Shown here: positions 1-6,883 of the stretch, in pieces
Layout of the letters: each line of letters starts with the position of its first letter
Numbering within the stretch: the first letter of the stretch is position 1
Assembly (NCBI GenBank): GCA_002436065.1
Contig: DIXP01000012.1
Location: 1 to 15,274 of the forward strand
Origin: Chloroflexi bacterium UBA6077
GTDB taxonomy: Bacteria; Chloroflexota; UBA6077
Direction of reading: 5' to 3'
DNA: 15,274 nucleotides
Program-made: the position numbers and the translations under genes
The notes under the pieces: model-generated
What the model was told of the DNA's origin: nothing
Seen by the model: only the letters and a program-made list of their open reading frames with translations
Databases searched by the model: none

Positions 1-11
1 AACTTGATCCG

Positions 12-416
12 TTAGACACTAATGCTGGCGACATAATCGTCAAGCCCCGTGCCTAGCGGCCATTCCTGTCTGGCCCTGCAATGTCTGAGGTAGTGAGCGA
101 CGTCATATGGCAGTGAGCTTCCGAGCTCCAGAAGCCTCCCTCGCCAATAGATGCCTGCCAACCGCGCTCCAGCTTCCGTGGTCGTCGTGGGGAAGCCGAC
201 CGCCGCAACGTGATGGGCAATCTCGGCCAACTCGGTGCCGCCTGCCTGTCTGCCAGACTGGGCGATATCCAGGATCAACTGGTCTACAGGGTGCCGGCTG
301 CCCGGATTGTCAGAGCCGACCACTCTCCCTCCACATGCACCCGCACCGCTCGCGGTCCTGGTTGCATCAGTGGTCCCGCCGGCCGGTCCTTCGATTGATC
401 TCCCGAGATCGTTCAT
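12..416 (-). CDS. Small hypothetical protein, possibly phage-remnant associated
   Basis: A 134-residue frame with no confident family assignment. The first ~45 residues are Gly/Thr/Ala-rich and low complexity. The second half (about residues 45-134) looks more protein-like, ending in a segment with HYLRH, QEWPLGT and DDYVASI. That pattern resembles small uncharacterised proteins with an EWP-x-GT...Y ending, but this is an impression from memory. A GAGAGG sequence lies about 12 nt upstream of the ATG, longer than ideal. It lies downstream, on the same strand, of the head-morphogenesis-like remnant, so it could be the next gene of a decayed prophage. The true start could be internal, and the frame could be fortuitous in this GC-rich stretch. 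Confidence 0.35.
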   Translation of the reverse strand: MNDLGRSIEGPAGGTTDATRTASGAGACGGRVVGSDNPGSRHPVDQLILDIAQSGRQAGGTELAEIAHHVAAVGFPTTTTEAGARLAGIYWRGRLLELGSSLPYDVAHYLRHCRARQEWPLGTGLDDYVASISV

Positions 417-456
417 CTGTGGCGCCGACCTCTCTGGGGGCGGCCTCGTCGTGCCA

Positions 457-765
457 TCATGCCACTGTTCTATGTCCGGCTGACTCCCGGGCGGGGTCCC
501 TCACCCACTCCTTCAGCCGCCCCTTGAAGCTCTCCGAGTCCTCCATCCGGGGCTCCATGCGGCATTTGCACAATGGATGAGGTGTGGTCGGTTCCTTCCC
601 CCTTTGGCCAGAACCTGTTCCCGTTGTGGCGGGCATACTCGTCGCAGATGTCTTGGATTGGATGGCTTCCAGACAGTCGCCAGTAGGCCCCAGGTAGCCA
701 GGTGCCGCGCGAGCAGCCATCACAGTTCCCTGGAGGGAGTCTGGTGGCCTCTCAAAGCTGCTGCT
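457..765 (-). pseudogene. Phage head-morphogenesis-like protein, C-terminal remnant, frameshifted
   Basis: Two overlapping minus-strand frames read as one protein if a single base is removed from the five-base C run at 598-602. The upstream frame gives AYWRLSGSHPIQDICDEYAR followed by HNGNRFWPKG. The downstream frame continues with KEPTTPHPLCKCRMEP, then MEDSESFKGRLKEWV, and stops at 457. The order W-R-L-S...HP...CD-x-Y-A...PHP-x-C-x-C resembles the C-terminal region of SPP1 gp7 / Mu F-like minor head proteins as I remember them. Further upstream the reading appears to change frame again around 700, and no start or N-terminal domain is visible, so this is a decayed fragment. The upstream limit is approximate. 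A sequencing homopolymer error could explain the C-run shift but not the missing N-terminus. Confidence 0.5.
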
Positions 766-1047
766 GACCTCGATCACGGAGAAGGATGGCAGTGGCAACG
801 CGCCATACCCATCGGGCCCACGGCTACCGGCTCAGCTGCTACCATGTCCGACTAGATGATCCACAGCCAGGATAGTGGCCCGCCGAGGAGTACCTGATGG
901 GTCAGCCGCGAGGAAGGGGAACCATGCGAATGCGGGTATCCGTTATAACCGAGAAGTGGCCAACCCAGTCCCGCTCGCTCTGCAGGAGTGCCCTGAGCGT
1001 ATCGAGAACGTGTTAACGACCGATTGAGGCAGGGCGCGAGAGATTCG
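766..1047. other. Non-coding or decayed stretch
   Basis: No convincing gene was found between the head-protein-like remnant and the end of the HxlR-type gene. Short frames exist on both strands, but they lack ribosome binding sites and recognisable motifs. The stretch fits degraded mobile DNA flanking the remnant. Confidence 0.4.
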
Positions 1048-1431
1048 CTACTCCCCTCCTTCCTCGCCGCGCGACCCGAATCTCCCATCCGGCTCTGCAT
1101 CACCCTCGGGGCTGGCCCACCGGTGGGCCCAGTCCGACACGGCCTCGACGACCGAGCCGAGCGATTGGCCCTTCTCGGTCAGGTGGTATTCGATTCGGAT
1201 GGGGGTCTCGGGGATGACGATTCGCTTGGCTATGCCCTCGGCCTCCAACTCCTTCAGCCGCTCGGAGAGCATGCGATCGCTCATGCCCGGTATCGCCGCG
1301 GCAATGTCGCTGAATCGTTCGAGGCCGCTCAGCATGGCGCGTAGGATGGCCCCGGTCCATCGGCGGCCTATCAGTTCCACGGCTCGGTGGTAGTGCGGGC
1401 AGAACGCCTCGGACTCTGGCTGCTTATGCAT
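1048..1431 (-). CDS. HxlR-family winged-helix transcriptional regulator
   Basis: A 127-residue protein that covers the whole HxlR domain. It has the N-terminal FCPHYHRAVELIGRRWTGAI segment, with the cysteine typical of this family followed by the K/R-W-T helix. A recognition-helix region follows (about 40-75, PGMSDRMLSERLKELEAEGI), then the wing (EYHLTEKGQSL). HxlR proteins bind DNA as dimers, often autoregulate, and often sense electrophiles or oxidants through the N-terminal cysteine. The ATG at 1431 is preferred because AAGGGA sits about 7 nt upstream; an in-frame ATG at 1449 would add six residues. The last ~20 residues are Gly/Glu-rich. The gene is divergent from the YceI-family gene, so that gene is the natural regulatory target. 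This is inferred from layout. Confidence 0.9.
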   Translation of the reverse strand: MHKQPESEAFCPHYHRAVELIGRRWTGAILRAMLSGLERFSDIAAAIPGMSDRMLSERLKELEAEGIAKRIVIPETPIRIEYHLTEKGQSLGSVVEAVSDWAHRWASPEGDAEPDGRFGSRGEEGGE

Positions 1432-1503
1432 GTCGAATTCCCTTTCCATATTGGCAGGCCCCTTGGTAATGGTTCCGTGAGTATATTAGCATAAGTTGGA
1501 CAC

Positions 1504-1532
1504 TTGACGGTAGGTACTAATATATGTATAGT
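1504..1532 (+). promoter_or_regulatory. Sigma70-like promoter of the YceI-family gene
   Basis: TTGACG at 1504-1509 and TATAGT at 1527-1532 are separated by exactly 17 nt in a markedly AT-rich patch of otherwise GC-rich DNA. The predicted transcript would start near 1539 and carry a leader of about 110 nt before the ATG at 1648. Confidence 0.7.
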
Positions 1533-1533
1533 A
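1515..1533. promoter_or_regulatory. Operator-like dyad TACT-N11-AGTA, candidate HxlR-family binding site
   Basis: TACT at 1515-1518 and AGTA at 1530-1533 form an inverted repeat that covers the spacer and the -10 box of the promoter above. The HxlR-family regulator YodB of Bacillus recognises TACT-N7-AGTA as I recall, so the half sites match but the spacing is 4 nt longer. Position and half sites suggest repression of the YceI-family gene, and possibly autoregulation, by the adjacent regulator. This is inference. Confidence 0.4.
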
Positions 1534-1647
1534 ACTGGCATGTAATAAGGTTAGCTCCGGGGCGGATCGGTCGGATCGGCCAAGCCGGAGGGATTGCGGC
1601 AACGGTCGATCTGAGAAGCTGCCGGGGTCGCACAAGGAGACAACACA

Positions 1648-2211
1648 ATGACATCTGATTCTGAAACGACAGTAGAAACCGCAACCAGATGGGTCGTGGA
1701 TCCCGCGCACTCTAGCGTGGAGTTCGCGGTCAAGCACATGGTGATCGCCACCGTGCGGGGGCGCTTCACCCAGTTCGACGTTAAGTTGGAGGCCGACGAG
1801 GAGCATCCCGAGCGGTCCCAGGTGGTCGCGGCCATCAGTGCCGCGAGCATCGACACCAGGAACCCAGATCGGGATGCGCACCTGCGCTCCGCCGACTTCT
1901 TCGACGCGGAGCAGCACCCGGAGCTTCGCTTCGTCAGCCGCTACATCGAGCCGGCGGGGGAGAACCGCGGCCGCATCGTTGGGGATCTCACCATCCGAGG
2001 GGTTACCAGGGAGGTAGCCCTGGATACCGCGTTCACCGGCCGGGCGAAGAGCCCCTGGGGGCAGGAGGTGGCCGGCTTCAGCGCCGAGACCACCATCAAC
2101 CGCAAGGACTTCGGTCTAACCTGGAACCGCTCGCTGGAGACGGGCGGCGTACTGGTGGCCGACGAGATCAGAATCTCCATCGAGATCGAGGCGATCAGGC
2201 AGCAAGGCTAG
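1648..2211 (+). CDS. YceI-family protein (lipocalin-like fold, polyisoprenoid binding)
   Basis: A 187-residue protein with the full YceI pattern. WVVDPAHSSVEFAVKHM at about residues 13-29 is followed by GRFTQFDVKLEADEE, then the DTRNPDRDAHLRSADFFDAEQ block around residues 70-90, GDLTIRGVTREVALD around 115-130 and the terminal FGLTWNRSLETGGVLVADE. YceI proteins form an extended lipocalin-like barrel; characterised members bind polyisoprenoids such as ubiquinone precursors. No signal peptide is visible, so this is a cytoplasmic type, unlike periplasmic E. coli YceI. The ATG at 1648 has AAGGAG at 1634-1639, 8 nt upstream. A strong promoter precedes it and a divergent HxlR-type gene lies 216 nt away. 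The substrate cannot be told from the sequence. Confidence 0.93.
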   Translation: MTSDSETTVETATRWVVDPAHSSVEFAVKHMVIATVRGRFTQFDVKLEADEEHPERSQVVAAISAASIDTRNPDRDAHLRSADFFDAEQHPELRFVSRYIEPAGENRGRIVGDLTIRGVTREVALDTAFTGRAKSPWGQEVAGFSAETTINRKDFGLTWNRSLETGGVLVADEIRISIEIEAIRQQG

Positions 2212-2213
2212 CT

Positions 2214-2246
2214 GTAGAAGGGGGCGGACAACCGCCTCCTTTCTAC
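2214..2246. terminator. Stem-loop between convergent genes, terminator-like
   Basis: GTAGAAGGGGGCGG (2214-2227), loop ACAA, and CCGCCTCCTTTCTAC (2232-2246) pair along the whole length, with one bulged base and one G-T pair. The hairpin fills the gap between the YceI-family stop (2211) and the Fe-S protein stop (2251), so it could serve both strands. Neither side has a good U-tract, so rho-independent action is uncertain. Confidence 0.55.
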
Positions 2247-2250
2247 CCGT

Positions 2251-3531
2251 CTATACCTTGAGGCGGCGAAGCAGAGATTCCAGGTACCTGGAGCGCATCT
2301 GCCGGCTGGCCATCGCTTGCTGGATCGGTGGCAGTTTGAGGATTGCCCCCAGGATGGCGGCCATGGCTCGGTGGCTCGCCAGCGCCTGCTCGTCGAAGAT
2401 CAGGTTCTGGAGCTTGCCTCTCTCTATCGCCATGGCCACGATGCGGTGGACGGAGTTCACCGGCGTTATCACCCGCTCTGCCCTCGATTCCAGGCTTATG
2501 CTCCGGCTGGGGCAGGACCGGATGCACACCCCGCACCCAAGGCAGGTCGCCTCATCCGGCTGGGCCACCTTGCGATCCGGCCTGCCCGGTTCACCGGCAG
2601 GAACCAGCCGCATCGCGTCGACGGGGCAGATCAGGGCGCACCTACCGCAGCCGCTGCAGCTGTGGGCATCGACCACCGGCAGGAAGTTGGTTGTGTGCAC
2701 CGGCCGGAGCACGCCAAACCGTTTGGCGGCGATCATCGCCTCACAGCAACAGCCGCAGCAGTTGCAGATGAAGCTGACTCCCTCCCTTACGTTCTCCCCG
2801 AACTGCACCAGCTTGTGGTCGTAGGCTTGCTGCAGCAGGTCCAGGCACTCCGCTGCTTCGATCCTCCGGGCGTGTCCGTGCCTGATCAGCGGCTCGGCCG
2901 CCCCGTTGAAGGTCATGCAGATCTCCAGGGGGGCGTCGCAGGCTTGCCCCACGTGACTCATCTTGTGGCGGCAGTAGCAGATGCCCACGCCGATGTGGGA
3001 AGCCGTCTCGATCACCTCGCTGGCCCTCTCGTAATCCAGGACATGGAGGGCGTTCTCGGAAGATAGGGCGGCCTCCTGGACGAAGACCCTCCCAAGTTGG
3101 GTTTCCCCATCCGTGAAGAGCGCCCTGATGAACTCCTCCTCGACGTTCAGGTACTGGTAGAACAGCTCGGCCAGCGCCTTCTGGTCGATGTCTCCTCTGA
3201 GTCGCATCATGGAGAACTCGAAGAACCCGGCCATGGGGGGCGGGAGGACATAGGTCCGCTCCTCGCCCTGCTCGCAATCCAGCAGAATGGCCCGTGAGGC
3301 CAGCTCGTCCAGGATTTCCTCGGCCGCGCGGACCTCCATTCGCCATAGCTTGGCCGCCTTCCTCGCCGTGAAGGGCTTGATTGGGAGGAGTGAGACCAGG
3401 GAGGCCTCCTTCTCCGAGAAGAGCATCCTCAAGATGGAGTAGAGCAGGTTGGATGGGGGCGCTCCCTGCGGGAATCGGTTGAGCCGATCCGCCAACTGGG
3501 CATAGCCGGACCTGGGTGTTAGATGTGCCAT
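2251..3531 (-). CDS. Iron-sulfur protein with winged-helix-like N-terminus and two 4Fe-4S ferredoxin motifs
   Basis: A 426-residue protein. Residues ~25-100 resemble a winged-helix fold (LYSILRMLFSEKEA...TARKAAKLWRMEVRAAEEILDELASRAIL). Residues 185-205 hold a Cys/His group: CYCRHK, H193, C198, C205. Residues 256-263 read CNCCGCCC. Two classical 4Fe-4S motifs follow: C292-x2-C295-x2-C298-x3-C302-P and C330-x2-C333-x2-C336-x3-C340-P. The C-terminus (about 355-426) is helical and basic. The ferredoxin part implies electron transfer or redox sensing; the upstream cysteines could bind another cluster or metal. Similar 4Fe-4S dicluster proteins occur in anaerobes, but I know no assigned reaction. 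ATG 3531 is chosen because GAGG lies about 8-9 nt upstream; the frame is open to an ATG at 3603. It is divergent from the antiporter. Confidence 0.85.
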   Translation of the reverse strand: MAHLTPRSGYAQLADRLNRFPQGAPPSNLLYSILRMLFSEKEASLVSLLPIKPFTARKAAKLWRMEVRAAEEILDELASRAILLDCEQGEERTYVLPPPMAGFFEFSMMRLRGDIDQKALAELFYQYLNVEEEFIRALFTDGETQLGRVFVQEAALSSENALHVLDYERASEVIETASHIGVGICYCRHKMSHVGQACDAPLEICMTFNGAAEPLIRHGHARRIEAAECLDLLQQAYDHKLVQFGENVREGVSFICNCCGCCCEAMIAAKRFGVLRPVHTTNFLPVVDAHSCSGCGRCALICPVDAMRLVPAGEPGRPDRKVAQPDEATCLGCGVCIRSCPSRSISLESRAERVITPVNSVHRIVAMAIERGKLQNLIFDEQALASHRAMAAILGAILKLPPIQQAMASRQMRSRYLESLLRRLKV

Positions 3532-3663
3532 GGTAGAGCCTCGCTCGAGCGTGCTTGGATGGCTACATAGGTCAAGCTTACATGCCACGGACGGAGAGGG
3601 CAAGGGATCGCAGTTGCTTCAGCACCGCGCTCCCTTGGCAACAACCTTGCAGAGGGAATGCCC

Positions 3664-5301
3664 ATGATCCAGATACTGATAGATAACTCACTGCTGCTGC
3701 TGTTCGTGGTCGCAGCTATCGGATACCCCCTGGGGCAGATCAGGCTCTTCGGCATCAAGCTGGGTGTGGCCGCGGTGCTGTTTGCCGGTCTGGCGGTTGG
3801 CGCTCTCAACCCCAATCTCCAACTGCCGGAGATTATCTATACTCTTGGCCTCGTGCTCTTCGTCTACACCGTCGGGCTCAGCAGCGGACCAGGCTTCTTC
3901 GCCTCTCTGGGGCGACAGGGGTTGCGCGATAACCTCTTGATACTGGGGATGATCCTCTTCGCGGCGGTCCTCACCTTCGTCATCGCCCGGTTGCTGGGTC
4001 TGGAGCCACCGGTGGCTGCCGGCATGTATGCGGGAAGCTTGACCAACACGCCGGCTCTGGCGGCAGCAGTGGAGTTCGTTAGAGGCTACGCCCCCGAGGC
4101 AACACGGGAGCAGTTGCTGACTCAGCCGGTGGTCGGTTACTCCATCACCTATCCCATGGGTGTGGTGTCCGTTATCATCGCCATCGTCCTGGCACAGCGG
4201 CTGTGGCGGGTAGACTACATCACCGAGGCCCAGTCGGTGCCGGAGTTTGCCATGCACCGGCACCTCCAAACCCGCACCATCGAGGTGACGCGGCGCAAGG
4301 CAACGAAGAAGACCATCTCCGAGCTATCCAACGAGCAGAACTGGGACGTGGTCTTTGCTCGTGTGAAGCGGGATGACCGCGTTGGGCTGGTGGGGGGGGA
4401 CCTACGGTTGCAAACCGGCGATCGGTTGAGCGTCGTGGGTGCCCCCGATGAGTTGGACCGCGTCACCGGGATGCTGGGCCGGAGCTGCGAGGAGAGGCTC
4501 GACTTCGACCGCAGCGTGCTGGACTACCGGCGCATGTTCGTCTCCAACCCTAAGGTGGTAGGGCGGAAGTTGAAGGATCTGAACCTCAAGGGGAGGTTCG
4601 GCGCCGTGGTCACCCGCATCCGCAGGGGGGATTTCGAGCTGGTGCCTCGCGGGGACACCCTGCTGGAGTTGGGCGATAGCGTGCGGGTGCTCACCCAGCA
4701 CCAGCAGCTCGACAGGGTGAGGTCTATCCTGGGGGACTCTTATCGGGCGCTCAGCGAGATAGATATCCTCAGCTTCAGCCTCGGGTTGGCCATCGGGTTG
4801 ATAGTGGGGCTGATCCCCGTGCCTCTGCCGGGAGGGGTAGTGTTTCGGTTGGGGCTGGCCGGAGGCCCCTTGGTCGTGGCTCTTGTCCTGGGCAGACTGG
4901 GTCGTACCGGCCCCATCGTCTGGGGGCTGCCATACGGGGCCAGTCTCACCATCAGACAGCTCGGCCTCGTGTTCTTCCTGGCCGGCATCGGCACCCGATC
5001 CGGCTACAGCTTCATCACCACCCTCACCCAGGGCAATGGGTTCATTATCTTTCTTGCGGGCATTGTGATAACCACCCTCACAGCCATTGGCATGCTGTGG
5101 ATCGGCTACAAGCTTCTGAAGATCCCCCTGGGGCTGCTAGTTGGGATGCTGTCTGGCCTTCAGACCCAGCCCGCGGTGCTGGGTTTCTCCCTGGAGCAGA
5201 CCCGCAACGAACTGCCGAACATCGGCTACGCAACCGTCTACCCGCTGGCCATGATCTCCAAGATCCTGATAGCGCAGCTGCTGCTCTTGCTGCTGCTGTG
5301 A
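3664..5301 (+). CDS. AspT/YidE-type aspartate:alanine antiporter family transporter with two TrkA-C domains
   Basis: A 545-residue membrane protein with the family's standard order. The first membrane half (residues 1-~182) has several hydrophobic helices, including AGSLTNTPALAAA at 122-134 and VGYSITYPMGV at 157-167. Two cytosolic TrkA-C/RCK-C domains follow (about 203-275 and 285-360). The second membrane half (about 366-545) contains GLQTQPAVLGF (498-508) and IGYATVYP (520-527), counterparts of the first-half motifs. The family includes the aspartate:alanine exchanger AspT; the substrate here is unknown. ATG 3664 is preferred over ATG 3658 because GAGGG at 3652-3656 gives 7 nt spacing rather than 1. 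The C-terminus ends in seven leucines, largely encoded by CTG/CTC repeats. It is 436 nt upstream of the M24-like gene stop-to-start order, with a hairpin and a promoter between them, so the two are probably transcribed separately. Confidence 0.9.
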   Translation: MIQILIDNSLLLLFVVAAIGYPLGQIRLFGIKLGVAAVLFAGLAVGALNPNLQLPEIIYTLGLVLFVYTVGLSSGPGFFASLGRQGLRDNLLILGMILFAAVLTFVIARLLGLEPPVAAGMYAGSLTNTPALAAAVEFVRGYAPEATREQLLTQPVVGYSITYPMGVVSVIIAIVLAQRLWRVDYITEAQSVPEFAMHRHLQTRTIEVTRRKATKKTISELSNEQNWDVVFARVKRDDRVGLVGGDLRLQTGDRLSVVGAPDELDRVTGMLGRSCEERLDFDRSVLDYRRMFVSNPKVVGRKLKDLNLKGRFGAVVTRIRRGDFELVPRGDTLLELGDSVRVLTQHQQLDRVRSILGDSYRALSEIDILSFSLGLAIGLIVGLIPVPLPGGVVFRLGLAGGPLVVALVLGRLGRTGPIVWGLPYGASLTIRQLGLVFFLAGIGTRSGYSFITTLTQGNGFIIFLAGIVITTLTAIGMLWIGYKLLKIPLGLLVGMLSGLQTQPAVLGFSLEQTRNELPNIGYATVYPLAMISKILIAQLLLLLLL

Positions 5302-5306
5302 GTGCT

Positions 5307-5328
5307 GCTGCTCGATAAGAGCAGCTTT
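5307..5328 (+). terminator. Stem-loop after the antiporter gene, terminator-like
   Basis: GCTGCTC (5307-5313), loop GATAA, and GAGCAGC (5319-5325) form a perfect 7-bp stem followed by TTT, starting 5 nt after the antiporter stop codon. The T-run is short, so termination strength is uncertain. Confidence 0.5.
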
Positions 5329-5371
5329 GATCGGCGCCAACCGGGCACGCATCGTCGCGTCGTCAATACTG

Positions 5372-5398
5372 TTGACTCGCTGGGTCGGCTGGGATAAT
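5372..5398 (+). promoter_or_regulatory. Candidate promoter of the creatinase-like gene
   Basis: TTGACT at 5372-5377 and GATAAT at 5393-5398 are 15 nt apart, slightly short of the optimum. It sits after the antiporter hairpin and about 40 nt before the chosen GTG start, which supports starting translation at 5438 rather than at the upstream in-frame ATG 5327. Confidence 0.5.
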
Positions 5399-5437
5399 CT
5401 CGCCCTCAGGATTAAGGATGGAGAGGGAGGTCCAGTC

Positions 5438-6571
5438 GTGAACACCGCCCACCGCATCGCCGAACTGCGTCGCCTGATGGAGGCGCGAGAGATAGCCCTC
5501 TCGCTGGTCATGAACCCCGACAACCAGCAGTACATCACCGGCTTCAAGGCTCTCATCTACTCTCGCCCCATCGTCCTGGCCATATCCACAGAGAAGACCA
5601 CTCTGGTCGTTCCAGGCCTGGAAGAGGTCCACGCCAGGCACGAGGCGAAGGTGGACGAACTGCTGGTGTACTACGAGCATCCTGAGTTGGCGGGCAGGGG
5701 GAAGAGCCACCTGGACCATCTCGGTAAGATCCTGTCCGGGCTGCGAAACGGCGCCAGGGTGGGCGTGGAGATGAACTTCGCGCCGGTGGCCCTGGTGGAG
5801 TACCTGCGCTCCCATGGGTTGGAGGTGGTGGATGTTGGCCAGAAGATCAAGGAGATGCGCTTCATCAAGGACGAGGCCGAGATCGACCTGATGCTGGAGG
5901 CCGGCCGGCTGACCAGCCTGGAGTGCAGGGCCGCGCTGGGTGCCGTGAGGGCGGGGGTCACCGAGATGGAGATCGACGCGGCGGGGAGCGAGGCCGTCTT
6001 CGAGGAGGTCAGCGCCAAGCACCCGGGCGCTACCCTGGACATCCTCGGCATGACCCCCTCTGGACTCGAACGGACGGTGATGCCCCACGTCTTCTCCAAC
6101 ACTCGGAAGCTGCAGGCGGGTGACATCCTGATCCACAGCCGGCAGGTGGCGCTGAATGGCTACCGGGGCGAGTGCGAGCGCACCGCATTCCTGGGACGCC
6201 CGTCAGCGGAGCAGGAGAGGGCCTTCAAGGTGATGGAGGAGGCTCAGCAGGCGGCTCTGGACGCCTTCAAGGTGGGTGTGCCGATGAAGGAGGTGGATCT
6301 GGCCGCGCGAAGGATCATCCAGAAGGGCGGCTTTGGCGACTACGCCATCCACCGCACGGGCCACGCCATCGGCCTCTCGGCACACGAGGAGCCCTACCTG
6401 CGCTTCGACGAGGAGATGGTGCTCGAGGATGGGATGGCTTTCTCCATCGAGCCCGGCTTCTATGTGCCCGGGTTGGGTGGGTTCCGGCACTCCGACACGA
6501 TCATACTCTGGAATGGCCGAAGCCAGCTGACCACCGACTACCCGCGAGAGCTGGAGAGCTTGATCTTCTAG
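5438..6571 (+). CDS. M24-fold (pita-bread) creatinase/Xaa-Pro peptidase-like protein lacking most metal ligands
   Basis: A 377-residue protein with the creatinase N-terminal domain (about 1-135) and a pita-bread catalytic domain (about 145-377). The GTG at 5438 is chosen for the GAGAGGGAGG at 5421-5430; the frame is open upstream to ATG 5327. M24 metallopeptidases use Asp, Asp, His, Glu, Glu as metal ligands. Here the equivalent positions in GDILIHS...GYRGE, GHAIG, IEPG and GGFRHSD are Ser234, Glu245, His309, Glu338 and Ser352, so two ligands are lost and one is changed. In contrast, His217, Glu247 (in ERT) and Glu338 fall where creatinase has His232, Glu262 and Glu358, with the same 30-residue His-Glu spacing in the creatinase sequence as I remember it. 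A metal-free hydrolase acting on a C-N bond is therefore more likely than a peptidase. Substrate unknown. Confidence 0.85.
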   Translation: MNTAHRIAELRRLMEAREIALSLVMNPDNQQYITGFKALIYSRPIVLAISTEKTTLVVPGLEEVHARHEAKVDELLVYYEHPELAGRGKSHLDHLGKILSGLRNGARVGVEMNFAPVALVEYLRSHGLEVVDVGQKIKEMRFIKDEAEIDLMLEAGRLTSLECRAALGAVRAGVTEMEIDAAGSEAVFEEVSAKHPGATLDILGMTPSGLERTVMPHVFSNTRKLQAGDILIHSRQVALNGYRGECERTAFLGRPSAEQERAFKVMEEAQQAALDAFKVGVPMKEVDLAARRIIQKGGFGDYAIHRTGHAIGLSAHEEPYLRFDEEMVLEDGMAFSIEPGFYVPGLGGFRHSDTIILWNGRSQLTTDYPRELESLIF

Positions 6572-6593
6572 ATTCCGCCACGATGGTCTTCTG

Positions 6594-6652
6594 GCTGGGA
6601 GCGCGGGCGGCTCGCCCGCAAGGGCTGGCAGAAAGACGGCTGCGCTCCCAGC
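6594..6652. repeat. Intergenic inverted repeat with nested hairpin
   Basis: GCTGGGAGCGC (6594-6604) and GCGCTCCCAGC (6642-6652) are perfect 11-bp inverted arms. Between them GCGGGC (6603-6608) and GCCCGC (6614-6619) form a second hairpin sharing two bases with the left arm. It starts 23 nt after the creatinase-like stop codon. It resembles GGGAGCGCGGGC-type dispersed intergenic elements of GC-rich bacteria and could also act as a transcript-end structure. Confidence 0.6.
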
Positions 6653-6726
6653 TTCAACAGCCTTCGTCCCATCGGGACCATGGGACCCAGTCCCGCATAT
6701 CAAGCCATGCTTCCTCCCATTAGACC

Positions 6727-6846
6727 GCTCTGCCCTGCCGTCCAGTTGATCTGCCTTGCGCCGTTGCCCATGGGGTTGGCTGTGGGTGGAGCGGGTGGTA
6801 ATGTGAGTATGGCCACGGGTGGCAGGGCACAGGGCCCTGCACTACG
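6727..6846. repeat. Dispersed intergenic repeat, copy 1 (MITE/REP-like)
   Basis: This 120-bp stretch matches 13428-13550 in order and orientation. Both begin GCTCTGCCCTGCCGTCCAGT and both end in an identical 32-bp block (6815-6846 here). The middle is diverged with a few small length changes. The outer left arm present in copy 2 is not recognisable here, so this copy seems truncated or decayed on its left. It ends just before the panB promoter and start region. Confidence 0.75.
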
Positions 6847-6858
6847 AGTTCATCGTTC

Positions 6859-6864
6859 TATAAT
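6859..6864 (+). promoter_or_regulatory. Possible -10 box for panB
   Basis: A perfect TATAAT lies 20 nt before the panB ATG. A matching -35 is weak: TGCACT at 6838-6843, with 15-nt spacing, lies inside the right end of the dispersed repeat. The implied leader is only about 13 nt and begins at the ribosome binding site, so this call is tentative. Confidence 0.35.
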
Positions 6865-6883
6865 AGACAGAGGAGGAGATGCA

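Noticed and set aside
577..855. Plus-strand 92-residue ORF in the gene-poor left region
   Set aside because: It is antisense to the phage-like remnant, has no recognisable motif, and has Arg/Cys/Ser-rich shadow composition.
2317..3066. A 249-residue plus-strand frame opposite the Fe-S protein
   Set aside because: It is a GC-rich antisense shadow of a gene with clear cysteine motifs and a ribosome binding site.
5327..5437. Earlier ATG start for the creatinase-like gene
   Set aside because: The extra 37 residues overlap the candidate promoter at 5372-5398 and follow no ribosome binding site, whereas GTG 5438 has a strong one.
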